DNA of 5,978 bases from Alphaproteobacteria bacterium UBA1303 (GCA_002307315.1 DBTZ01000044.1:1-5978); one strand, 5' to 3'; positions 1-5,392 are shown, counted from the first letter of the stretch. Made by a program: numbers and translations. Notes: generated by a model not told the origin, from the letters alone.

Positions 1-622
1 CGTTGGTCTCGACCGTCAGCGTCAGCTTGTCGTAGTCGAGAAGCTGACGTTCGCGGGTGTTCTCGACCTTGTAGGACACCTTTTTTACCGGCGAAAACAG
101 CGAATCCACCGGGATCATGCCGATCGGCGCATCTTCCGGACGATTGCGGTCAGCCGGCACGTATCCCTTGCCGGTGTTGATCGCCAAATCCATGCGGAGC
201 TCGATCTTTTCGTCGAGCGTACACAGCACCAGATCGGGATTGAGAATTTCGATATCGGCCACCGACTGAATCTGCCCAGCGGTGACTTCGCCCGGCCCGG
301 TCGCGTGCAGGGAAAGCCGCTTCGGCCCCTCGGCATGCATGCGCAGCGCGATCTGTTTGACGTTGAGCACGATGTCGGTGACATCCTCGCGCACGCCGGG
401 GATCGAAGAAAATTCGTGCAGCACGCCCTCGATCTGGATCGAGGTCACCGCCGCGCCTTGCAGCGACGACAGCAGCACGCGGCGCAACGCATTGCCTAAC
501 GTCAGACCGAAACCGCGTTCCAACGGCTCGGCGACGATGGTCGCAATGTTGGCGTTCTCGGGGTTGGCTTCAATGCGCAGCTTCTGCGGTTTAATCAGTT
601 CTTGCCAGTTCTTCTGAAACAT
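1..622 (-). CDS. rpoA: DNA-directed RNA polymerase subunit alpha, N-terminal part (cut by window edge)
   Basis: The reading frame starts with ATG at 622-620 (MFQKNWQELIKPQKL) and stays open for 207 codons to the window edge, so the C-terminus is missing. Alpha dimerises to begin RNA polymerase assembly, and its C-terminal domain contacts promoter UP elements and activators. The visible part is most of the N-terminal dimerisation/assembly domain. It includes PLERGFGLTLGNALRRVLLSS at about residues 33-53; Arg48 aligns with E. coli Arg45, which is needed for beta binding. GVLHEFSSIPGVREDV follows at about 66-81 and GYVPADRNRPEDAPIG at about 153-168. The end of this domain, the linker and the C-terminal domain should lie beyond position 1, normally followed by rplQ. 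The SD is GAGG at 630-627, only four bases from the ATG. The gene follows rpsK after a 127-base gap, so it may be regulated partly apart from the S13/S11 genes. Identification is certain. Confidence 0.98.
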   Translation of the reverse strand, partial: MFQKNWQELIKPQKLRIEANPENANIATIVAEPLERGFGLTLGNALRRVLLSSLQGAAVTSIQIEGVLHEFSSIPGVREDVTDIVLNVKQIALRMHAEGPKRLSLHATGPGEVTAGQIQSVADIEILNPDLVLCTLDEKIELRMDLAINTGKGYVPADRNRPEDAPIGMIPVDSLFSPVKKVSYKVENTRERQLLDYDKLTLTVETN

Positions 623-640
623 CTTTCCTCATCGTTTCCC

Positions 641-661
641 GGACGCGTCGGACCCGCGTCC
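641..661 (-). repeat. Perfect inverted repeat upstream of rpoA (possible mRNA hairpin)
   Basis: On the minus strand GGACGCG (661-655) is followed by a 7-base loop and CGCGTCC (647-641), a perfect 7-bp stem that G-U pairs could extend. It ends 10 bases before the rpoA SD. No T-tract follows, so it does not look like an intrinsic terminator. It may be a translational or mRNA-processing element, but no function is shown. Confidence 0.5.
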
Positions 662-673
662 AATCCGTTCGAG

Positions 674-688
674 GGATAAGCTCTATCC
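674..688 (-). repeat. Small inverted repeat in the rpsK-rpoA gap
   Basis: On the minus strand GGATA (688-684), a 5-base loop GAGCT and TATCC (678-674) can form a 5-bp stem. It lies 12 bases upstream of the stronger inverted repeat before rpoA. A stem this short could occur by chance. The rest of the gap (623-749) shows no recognisable gene or convincing promoter. Confidence 0.3.
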
Positions 689-749
689 GACAAACTCAAA
701 ACCCGTCGCATGGCCGGACGAAAAACCTTCCGCCCCGACCGATGCGCCA

Positions 750-1157
750 TTACACGCGGCGGCGTTTAGGCGGGCGGCATCCGTTGTGCGGAATCGGCGT
801 CACATCGCGGATCGACGTAACGGTCAACCCGACGGTCTGCAACGCCCGCAGTGCGGACTCGCGCCCCGAACCGGGGCCGGAAACTTCCACCTCCAAAGTG
901 CGCATGCCGTGCTCCATCGCCTTCTTGCCGGCATCTTCGGCAGCCATCTGCGCGGCATAGGGCGTCGATTTGCGCGAGCCCTTGAACCCCATCATCCCCG
1001 CCGACGACCAGGAAATCGCATTCCCGGCGGTATCGGTGATGGTGACGATGGTATTGTTGAAGGTCGCGGCAACGTGAGCAACGCCGACGGCGATGTTCTT
1101 CTTTTCCTTCTTGCGACCGCGGGGGGCGGACTTCTTTTCTGTTGCGGGAGGAGCCAT
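750..1157 (-). CDS. rpsK: 30S ribosomal protein S11
   Basis: The product is 135 aa (E. coli S11 is about 129). S11 sits on the platform of the 30S subunit, binds 16S rRNA near the mRNA exit region, and helps shape the E-site side. The N-terminus is basic (RGRKKEKKN, 13-21). The core begins with GVAHVAATFNNTIVTITD (25-42), continues through SSAGMMGFKGSRKSTPYAAQ (51-70), and has VSGPGSGRESALRAL at 92-106. The C-terminus carries the signature PHNGCRPPKRRRV (123-135). Asn125 in the Asn-Gly pair corresponds to the residue reported to become isoaspartate in E. coli S11. The ATG is one base after the rpsM stop (TAA-T-ATG), and the SD within the end of rpsM is weak (GAAG), so translation is probably coupled to rpsM. 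Stop TAA. No oddities seen. Confidence 0.98.
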   Translation of the reverse strand: MAPPATEKKSAPRGRKKEKKNIAVGVAHVAATFNNTIVTITDTAGNAISWSSAGMMGFKGSRKSTPYAAQMAAEDAGKKAMEHGMRTLEVEVSGPGSGRESALRALQTVGLTVTSIRDVTPIPHNGCRPPKRRRV

Positions 1158-1158
1158 A

Positions 1159-1536
1159 TTACTTCGTCACTTTCTTCTTGCCGGCGATCGCCTTGGCCGG
1201 GCCTTTGCGGGTGCGGGCATTGGTATGGGTGCGCTGACCGCGGACCGGCAGGCTCTTGCGGTGACGTAAGCCCCGATAGCAGCCGAGATCCATCAAGCGC
1301 TTGATATTCATCGCCACGTCGCGGCGAAGATCGCCTTCCACCAAGTACTCGCGATCGATGACTTCGCGAATTTGAATGAGCTCCGTTTCGGACAGGTCAT
1401 GGACGCGACGCTCGGGCGAGATGCCGACCTTATCGCAAATTTCCTTGGCCTTGGCGGGACCGATGCCATGAATATAGCGCAGGCCGATCTCGACCCGCTT
1501 CTGGGTAGGAATGTTAACACCGGCAATACGAGCCAC
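1159..1536 (-). CDS. rpsM: 30S ribosomal protein S13
   Basis: The product is 125 aa (E. coli 118). S13 lies in the head of the 30S subunit, forms intersubunit bridges with L5 and 23S rRNA, and reaches the P-site tRNA with its basic tail. The sequence opens MARIAGVNIPTQKRVEIGL, has the helical IHGIGPAKAKEICDKVGIS (about 23-41), and continues with LRRDVAMNIKRLMDLGCYRGLRHRK (about 70-94). It ends with the tRNA-facing tail PVRGQRTHTNARTRKGPAKAIAGKKK. The start codon is GTG at 1536-1534, fixed by alignment to the conserved N-terminus and by an SD GGAG at 1546-1543, six bases away; E. coli rpsM also starts with GTG. It is the first gene after a promoter and a structured leader, and so the first gene of the alpha operon. 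In gammaproteobacteria S4 represses this operon, but no rpsD lies between rpsK and rpoA here. Confidence 0.98.
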   Translation of the reverse strand: MARIAGVNIPTQKRVEIGLRYIHGIGPAKAKEICDKVGISPERRVHDLSETELIQIREVIDREYLVEGDLRRDVAMNIKRLMDLGCYRGLRHRKSLPVRGQRTHTNARTRKGPAKAIAGKKKVTK

Positions 1537-1555
1537 GACCGTCTCCGCTCAGGTT

Positions 1556-1573
1556 AAGCCATTGATATGGCTT
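1556..1573 (-). promoter_or_regulatory. Hairpin just upstream of the rpsM ribosome binding site
   Basis: On the minus strand AAGCCAT (1573-1567), loop ATCA, ATGGCTT (1562-1556) forms a perfect 7-bp stem. It ends nine bases before the rpsM SD (1546-1543). The 5' arm (AGCCAT, 1572-1567) can instead pair with GTGGCT (1536-1531), which is the rpsM start codon and the next codon, with one G-U pair. The two pairings exclude each other, so this could be a translational switch. The complementarity is seen directly; the regulatory role is inference. Confidence 0.4.
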
Positions 1574-1579
1574 TATTTT

Positions 1580-1607
1580 AAAAAACCCCTCTCGTGCCCG
1601 ACAGGGG
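1580..1607 (-). terminator. Intrinsic terminator-like hairpin in the rpsM leader (candidate attenuator)
   Basis: On the minus strand CCCCT (1607-1603), a G-G mismatch, TCG, loop GGCA, CGA, and AGGGG (1590-1586) form a 22-base hairpin. Six T residues (1585-1580) follow at once. This is the classic layout of a Rho-independent terminator. It stands about 47 bases downstream of the predicted transcription start and 43 bases upstream of the rpsM GTG, with no other gene between. Transcripts from the internal promoter, and any readthrough from the spc genes and adk, must pass it to express rpsM, rpsK and rpoA. It could act as an attenuator or partial terminator that reduces spc-to-alpha readthrough. 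No antiterminator pairing was obvious by eye. Confidence 0.65.
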
Positions 1608-1613
1608 ACATCC

Positions 1614-1634
1614 GCCGTTTTGACGGAAAACCGC
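1614..1634 (-). promoter_or_regulatory. Leader hairpin upstream of the candidate attenuator
   Basis: On the minus strand GC, a G-G mismatch, GTTTT (1631-1627), loop CCGTC, AAAAC (1621-1617), the opposing G, and GC form a 21-base stem-loop. It ends six bases before the terminator-like hairpin. CCGT/ACGG pairing (1626-1623 with 1618-1615) is a competing fold of the same bases. This could be a stabilising leader structure or a recognition site. Function unknown. Confidence 0.35.
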
Positions 1635-1647
1635 ATTTCCAAACTTA

Positions 1648-1660
1648 CCGCGGGGCGCGG
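1648..1660 (-). promoter_or_regulatory. GC-rich discriminator with inverted repeat at the predicted start site
   Basis: Directly after the -10 box the minus strand reads CCGCG-CCC-CGCGG, an inverted repeat that covers the discriminator and the likely start site (about 1653-1655). GC-rich discriminators are a known feature of ribosomal promoters that are repressed in the stringent response. The repeat itself could be chance or a protein site; the start site is estimated, not mapped. Confidence 0.4.
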
Positions 1661-1688
1661 ATTATAGGAATGCGCGCCTCCCAGTCAA
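1661..1688 (-). promoter_or_regulatory. Sigma70-type promoter for rpsM-rpsK-rpoA
   Basis: On the minus strand TTGACT (1688-1683, five of six consensus bases) and a perfect TATAAT (1666-1661) are separated by 16 bases. It lies 43 bases after the adk stop and about 120 bases before rpsM, the expected place for an alpha-operon promoter. The predicted start is near 1654, giving a leader of about 118 bases. This is the best promoter-like match I found in the window. Confidence 0.75.
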
Positions 1689-1731
1689 CTCCCGGCAGTT
1701 CCGGTTTTGGACTTTCCGGTCCGCCTAAACC

Positions 1732-2316
1732 TTACTTCCCTTCGGCCGCATCGATAACCGCGGCAATGGCATGGGTCACCTCGTCGATCGGCGCCATGCC
1801 GTCGACGGTGTTAAGCTTGCCCTGCGCCTTATAGTAGTCGAGCAAAGGTGCCGTATTCTTGTAGTAAACCGCCAAACGGTTCTTGAGGGTTTCCGGCGTA
1901 TCGTCGGCACGGGCGACCCCGCCGCTTTCCTTGATCCGCTGCTCGACCCGCTTGATCAGGATTTCGTCGTTAACCTTCAGCTCGATCACCAGATCGATCG
2001 CCTGGCCGGCATTCCCCAGCATCTTATCGAGCGCTTCCGCCTGGGGAATGGAACGCGGGAAACCGTCGAACACCGCCCCGCCCGCGCAATCCTTCTGCGC
2101 ATAGCGTTCGGCGATGATACCGATGACGATCTCGTCGGACACCAGCTCGCCGGCATCCATGATCGCCTTGCACTTCTTGCCAAGTTCGGTGCCGGCGGCA
2201 ATGGCGGCACGCAGCATATCGCCGGTCGACAACTGAGGCAGCCCGCGATCGGATTGAAGCAGCTTGGCCTGGGTGCCCTTGCCCGAGCCCGGAGGCCCGA
2301 AAAGAATGATGTTCAA
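1732..2316 (-). CDS. adk: Adenylate kinase, short-LID type
   Basis: The enzyme interconverts ATP + AMP and 2 ADP in the cytoplasm and balances adenylate pools. From the TTG start the product is 194 aa. The P-loop GPPGSGKGT is at 7-15, LSTGDMLR at 29-36 begins the AMP-binding region, and DGFPRSIPQAE is at 84-94. The LID arginines are in RVEQRIKESGG (123-133) and RADD (136-139). The LID is the short form without zinc-binding cysteines, unlike the roughly 214-aa E. coli enzyme; this form is usual in alphaproteobacteria. I chose TTG at 2316-2314 because it places MNIILFGPPG at the N-terminus and has an SD AGGAG (2328-2324) seven bases upstream. The open frame continues upstream to an ATG at 2487, but that part overlaps secY and matches nothing. 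TTG overlaps the secY TGA (TTGA), which implies translational coupling. Stop TAA. Confidence 0.96.
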   Translation of the reverse strand: MNIILFGPPGSGKGTQAKLLQSDRGLPQLSTGDMLRAAIAAGTELGKKCKAIMDAGELVSDEIVIGIIAERYAQKDCAGGAVFDGFPRSIPQAEALDKMLGNAGQAIDLVIELKVNDEILIKRVEQRIKESGGVARADDTPETLKNRLAVYYKNTAPLLDYYKAQGKLNTVDGMAPIDEVTHAIAAVIDAAEGK

Positions 2317-3638
2317 CGGCGTACTCCTCTCAACTTGGCTTTTTTGATCAGCCCTTCGTATTGCTGCGCGATCAGATGGCTTTGTATCTGCGCCACGGTA
2401 TCCATCGTCACGCTGACCACGATCAGAATCGAGGTCCCTCCCAGTGCGAACGAAATATCGCTGCGTAAGTATTCGGGTATGATGCAAACGATGGTCAAAT
2501 ACATCGCGCCGACCACAGTGATCCGGGTCAGCACGAAATCGATGTATTCTCCGGTCTTCTTGCCCGGCCGGATACCGGGGATAAAGCCGCCGTACTTTTT
2601 GAGGTTTTCCGCCGTCTCCTCGGGATTGAAGACGAGGGACGTGTAGAAGAAGGCGAAGAACACGATCATCAGCCCGTAAAGCGCCAAATATGCCGGTTTG
2701 CCGGGGCCGAGATAGATCAGCACGTTCTGCATGAACTCCGACATGTTCTGCGAATTGAACGATGCGATGGTCGACGGCACCAGTAAGATCGACGACGCGA
2801 AAATCGGCGGAATAACGCCGGAAAAGTTCAGTTTAAGCGGCAAATGCGAGGACTCGCCGCCGAACATCTTCTGGCCGACCTGCCGTTTGGGATACTGCAC
2901 CAGCAGACGGCGCTGGGCGCGCTCGACGTAAACGATGAAGCACACCATCGCCACGACGCCGATGAGAATGAGGACGAACAACAAAGGATTGATGGCCCCG
3001 GTGCGCACGCCTTCCAGCCCCTGCCCCAAAAGCTGCGGAAACCGCGCGACGATGCCGGCAAAAATAATCAGCGAAATGCCGTTACCGACACCGCGGCTGG
3101 TGATTTGTTCACCGATCCACATCAGCAGGATGGTGCCGCCGGTCAACGTCACCACCGAGGAAATCCGAAAGAACGGCCCCGGTTCGAGCACGATGCCGCC
3201 CATGTGCTCCAGGCCTACCGCGATGCCGAACGCCTGAACCGCCGCCAACACCACCGTGGCGTAGCGCGTGTACTGATTGATGGTCTTGCGACCCGCTTCG
3301 CCTTCCTTTTTCAACGCATCGAGTTCGGGAACGATCGACGTCATCATCTGCATGATGATCGATGCGGTGATGTAGGGCATGATGCCGAGCGCGAAGACGG
3401 CCATGCGCCCGACGGCGCCGCCCGCCAGCGTGTTGAACACGTCCAGCAGTCCGCCGCCTTGGGTATTGATGAAGCGCGCCATTTCGCCGGGATCGATGCC
3501 CGGCATCGGGATATAGGTACCCAGGCGGGCGAAAATCAGCGCACCCATCGTGAACATCAGACGCTGACGCAACTCCGTCGCCTTGGACAGAGCTTTAAAA
3601 TTGAAATTCGCCGCCAGTTGTTCCGCTGCCGAAGGCAT
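2313..3638 (-). CDS. secY: Preprotein translocase subunit SecY
   Basis: SecY is the channel subunit of the SecYEG translocon in the inner membrane; it exports unfolded proteins with SecA and inserts membrane proteins delivered with SRP. The product is 441 aa, normal for the family, with ten predicted membrane segments at roughly 26-44, 78-100, 123-143, 156-178, 184-205, 217-238, 272-293, 315-337, 369-390 and 395-415. The plug region lies around residues 60-75 (GGGLLDVFNTLAGGAV). The cytoplasmic loop ERAQRRLLVQYPKRQVG (239-255) follows segment 6. The loop NPEETAENLKKYGGFIPGIRPG (338-359) follows segment 8 and contains Arg357 of the IPGIRPG motif, needed for SecA-driven translocation. ATG at 3638-3636 has a strong SD AGGAG (3649-3645), six bases away. 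secY follows rplO after 65 bases, the longest gap upstream of adk, and overlaps adk by four bases. Stop TGA. Confidence 0.98.
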   Translation of the reverse strand: MPSAAEQLAANFNFKALSKATELRQRLMFTMGALIFARLGTYIPMPGIDPGEMARFINTQGGGLLDVFNTLAGGAVGRMAVFALGIMPYITASIIMQMMTSIVPELDALKKEGEAGRKTINQYTRYATVVLAAVQAFGIAVGLEHMGGIVLEPGPFFRISSVVTLTGGTILLMWIGEQITSRGVGNGISLIIFAGIVARFPQLLGQGLEGVRTGAINPLLFVLILIGVVAMVCFIVYVERAQRRLLVQYPKRQVGQKMFGGESSHLPLKLNFSGVIPPIFASSILLVPSTIASFNSQNMSEFMQNVLIYLGPGKPAYLALYGLMIVFFAFFYTSLVFNPEETAENLKKYGGFIPGIRPGKKTGEYIDFVLTRITVVGAMYLTIVCIIPEYLRSDISFALGGTSILIVVSVTMDTVAQIQSHLIAQQYEGLIKKAKLRGVRR

Positions 3639-3666
3639 TACCCGCTCCTATTTCGAACCGACCATA

Positions 3667-3702
3667 CGTTAGCGTTGGCCGGCCCATCTGCAAGCCCTAA
3701 CG
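3667..3702 (-). repeat. Inverted repeat in the rplO-secY gap
   Basis: On the minus strand CGTTAG (3702-3697) and CTAACG (3672-3667) are perfect complements around a 24-base loop that contains the palindrome GGCCGGCC (3684-3677). It begins one base after the rplO stop. No T-tract follows, so it is not a typical intrinsic terminator. It may be an mRNA stability or processing element, or chance. Confidence 0.3.
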
Positions 3703-3703
3703 G

Positions 3704-4255
3704 TCAACCGCCGCGTGCAGCCTTCTTTTCCGCTGCTTTGGCGCGCCGCACAGACTTCTTGCCCGGCTGGCCATTCTTGTTCATGTAGACCTTCTTCTTG
3801 AAGGTTGTAACGATGCTGCCGCCGGCCTTTTTCACCGCGCCGATCGCGGAAACCGAGGCGCCGGCCACTTCAATTTCGACCTTGGCGGTGAGTTCGCCGC
3901 CACCCAATAGCCTGACGCCGTCGCGCGCCTTGCCGCACAACCCTGCCGCCTTCAGCAAGGCAAAGTCGATCTTGGCGGAAACGTCGAGCTTCTTCTCGTC
4001 GATCGCCTTCTGAATGCGGCCGACGTTCACTTCGGCAAAATCGTTGGCGAAGATATTGTTGAAGCCGCGCTTGGGCATGCGCATGTGCAGCGGCATCTGG
4101 CCGCCTTCGAAGCCGTACACGGCATTACCGGTGCGCGCCTTGGCACCCTTGACGCCGCGCCCGGAAGTCTTGCCGAGGCCCGAGGAGGAACCGCGCCCGA
4201 CCTTGGTTTTGCGCTTGTGCGCGCCGGGATTGTTGCGGATTTCGTTGAGTTTCAT
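3704..4255 (-). CDS. rplO: 50S ribosomal protein L15
   Basis: The product is 183 aa; E. coli L15 is 144 aa. L15 is a late-assembly 50S protein whose long glycine/arginine-rich N-terminal arm threads into 23S rRNA. The arm is visible as MKLNEIRNNPGAHKRKTKVGRG (1-22) through SSGLGKTSGRGVKGAKARTG (24-43). GFEGGQMPLHMRMPKRGFNN (49-68) and the globular C-terminal part LLGGGELTAKVEIEVAGASVSA (about 116-137) then KKAGGSI follow. The last 30 or so residues (after FKKKVYMNKNGQPGKK) are a lysine/alanine-rich basic extension beyond the E. coli length. ATG follows the rpmD stop by one base (TGA-T-ATG). The SD is modest (GAGAG, in the end of rpmD), so coupling is likely. Stop TGA at 3706-3704. Confidence 0.97.
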   Translation of the reverse strand: MKLNEIRNNPGAHKRKTKVGRGSSSGLGKTSGRGVKGAKARTGNAVYGFEGGQMPLHMRMPKRGFNNIFANDFAEVNVGRIQKAIDEKKLDVSAKIDFALLKAAGLCGKARDGVRLLGGGELTAKVEIEVAGASVSAIGAVKKAGGSIVTTFKKKVYMNKNGQPGKKSVRRAKAAEKKAARGG

Positions 4256-4256
4256 A

Positions 4257-4451
4257 TCACTTGCTCTCTTCGACGATCTTCACCAGATGCGGGATCGAGG
4301 CAATCATACCGCGCACCGCCGGGGTATCCTCCAACTCGCGCACCCGGTGCAGCTTGCCCAGGCCGAGGCCTTTCAGCGTCGCGGTCTGAACCGCCGGACG
4401 GCGGGCGGCACTGTGTACCTGTTCGACCTTCAGTGTCTTCTTGTCAGCCAT
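4257..4451 (-). CDS. rpmD: 50S ribosomal protein L30
   Basis: The product is 64 aa, the short bacterial form (E. coli 59 aa). L30 is a small peripheral 50S protein that binds 23S rRNA. The sequence KTLKVEQVHSAARRPAVQTATLKGLGLGKLHRVRELEDTP shows the family pattern: a first beta strand, the basic RRP segment, and the conserved LKGLGLGKLHRVRELEDTPAVRGMI core at about 27-51. The C-terminus is IPHLVKIVEE. ATG at 4451-4449 has SD AAGGA (4465-4461), nine bases away. That SD overlaps the rpsE TAA stop, so ribosomes ending rpsE are well placed to begin rpmD. Stop TGA. Its place between rpsE and rplO is the standard spc order. Confidence 0.97.
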   Translation of the reverse strand: MADKKTLKVEQVHSAARRPAVQTATLKGLGLGKLHRVRELEDTPAVRGMIASIPHLVKIVEESK

Positions 4452-4463
4452 AGTTGGACTTCC

Positions 4464-5024
4464 TTATGCGGTCGGCTCTTCGGCCTTGTGGCCTTCGCGC
4501 TTGGAGATGATTTCGGCTACCGAACGGCCGCGGCGCTGCGCAACGAGACGAGGAGACTGCTGGCTTTTCAAGGCATCGAAAGTGGCGCGCACCATGTTGT
4601 AGGGATTGGAGGTGCCCAGCGACTTCGACACCACGTCGCCGACGCCAAGCGCCTCGAACACCGCACGCATCGGACCGCCGGCGATGATGCCGGTACCGGC
4701 CGGAGCCGGCCGCACCACAACCTTGCCGGCACCGTGATGCCCCCGGGTCTCGTGATGCAGGGTGCGCCCGTCTTTGAGCGGCACGCGGATCAGCGCGCGT
4801 TTGGCCGCTTCGGTCGCCTTGCGGATGGCTTCCGGCACTTCACGCGCCTTGCCGTGGCCGAAACCGACCCGACCGCGCTGATCGCCAACCACCACAAGAG
4901 CGGCGAAACCGAAACGACGGCCGCCCTTCACCACTTTGGCCACACGGTTGATATGCACCAGCTTATCGACAAATTCGTTGTCGCGCTCTTCGCGATCGCC
5001 GCGGTCTTTTCCTTCACGCGCCAC
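4464..5024 (-). CDS. rpsE: 30S ribosomal protein S5
   Basis: The product is 186 aa (E. coli 167). S5 lies on the back of the 30S body near the mRNA entry site and affects accuracy and helicase function. The N-terminal domain, of double-stranded-RNA-binding type, holds LVHINRVAKVVKGGRRFGF (about 22-40). Its VKGG loop is where E. coli changes give spectinomycin resistance; the loop looks intact here. GRVGFGHGKAREVPEAIRKA (about 51-70) follows. The C-terminal domain has GTGIIAGGPMRAVFEALGV (about 110-128) and TSNPYNMVRATFDAL (about 138-152). A short tail after AEIISKR extends past the E. coli end. The start is GTG at 5024-5022, with SD GAGGGA (5039-5034) nine bases away. Stop TAA. It follows rplR after 17 bases. 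Confidence 0.97.
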   Translation of the reverse strand: MAREGKDRGDREERDNEFVDKLVHINRVAKVVKGGRRFGFAALVVVGDQRGRVGFGHGKAREVPEAIRKATEAAKRALIRVPLKDGRTLHHETRGHHGAGKVVVRPAPAGTGIIAGGPMRAVFEALGVGDVVSKSLGTSNPYNMVRATFDALKSQQSPRLVAQRRGRSVAEIISKREGHKAEEPTA

Positions 5025-5041
5025 GTGCCTGTGTCCCTCTA

Positions 5042-5392
5042 TTAAAATTCAAGACCACCCTCACGGGCGGCATCGGCGAGCGCTTTGACGCGCCCATGAT
5101 AGATATAACCGCCGCGGTCGAAGACTACCTGCTTGACGCCCTTGGACAGCGCCCGTTCGGCGATCTTCTTGCCGACGGTCTTGGCGGCGTCGGCATTCCA
5201 CGACTTGGCGATCTTGGCATCCTTCTCGTTGGTCGAGGCGGAAGCCACGGTGACGCCGGCGGCATCGTCGATTACCTGGACATACATGTGCCGGCCGGAA
5301 CGGAACACCGAAAGGCGCGGCCGACCGACCGACGTCTGCTTCAGGCGATAACGGGCGCGCGCTTTGCGGCGATCGAATAGAGTTTTGGTCAT
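5042..5392 (-). CDS. rplR: 50S ribosomal protein L18
   Basis: The product is 116 aa, normal for the family (E. coli 117). L18 binds 5S rRNA together with L5 and L25-type proteins and anchors it in the central protuberance of the 50S subunit. The N-terminus is basic (TLFDRRKARARYRLK, 4-18). RPRLSVFRSGRHMYVQVIDDAAGVTVASAST (24-54) is the conserved beta-sheet region. The end, VVFDRGGYIYHGRVKALADAAREGGLEF (89-116), is the strong C-terminal signature. ATG is two bases after the rplF stop (TAG-CC-ATG). The only SD-like bases are weak purines in the end of rplF, so expression probably depends on coupling to rplF. Stop TAA. Confidence 0.98.
   Translation of the reverse strand: MTKTLFDRRKARARYRLKQTSVGRPRLSVFRSGRHMYVQVIDDAAGVTVASASTNEKDAKIAKSWNADAAKTVGKKIAERALSKGVKQVVFDRGGYIYHGRVKALADAAREGGLEF

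Noticed and set aside
672..705. A possible promoter before rpoA in the rpsK-rpoA gap.
   Set aside because: TTGAGT has no -10 box at acceptable spacing, and other combinations match the consensus poorly.
1573..1611. A 12-codon open frame (ATG at 1611) that spans the terminator-like hairpin and stops just after the T-tract.
   Set aside because: It lacks a properly spaced SD and any run of regulatory codons such as repeated His or Trp; it would only matter if translation were shown.
1514..1636. A 40-codon open frame (ATG at 1636) in the rpsM leader that overlaps rpsM out of frame, as a possible leader peptide.
   Set aside because: Its only SD-like bases (GGAA) are adjacent to the ATG, too close for initiation, and the product resembles nothing known.
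2317..2487. A 57-residue N-terminal extension of adk up to an ATG at 2487.
   Set aside because: It lies in another frame of the secY coding sequence, is unlike Adk, and places the P-loop far from the N-terminus.
1771..2646. A 291-codon plus-strand open frame opposite adk and secY.
   Set aside because: It is the mirror of confirmed coding sequence and has no plausible domain or supporting start context.
3655..3703. A possible promoter before secY (TTGCAG with TAACGT on the minus strand).
   Set aside because: The -10-like box matches only three of six consensus bases, and the gene is adequately explained by the upstream operon.
2844..3788. A 314-codon plus-strand open frame opposite secY and rplO.
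   Set aside because: It is rich in His, Arg and Asp, crosses two firmly identified genes, and matches the antisense composition expected from GC-rich codons.
4014..5045. A 343-codon plus-strand open frame opposite rplO, rpmD and rpsE.
   Set aside because: It is an antisense shadow of three conserved ribosomal genes, with no recognisable domain.
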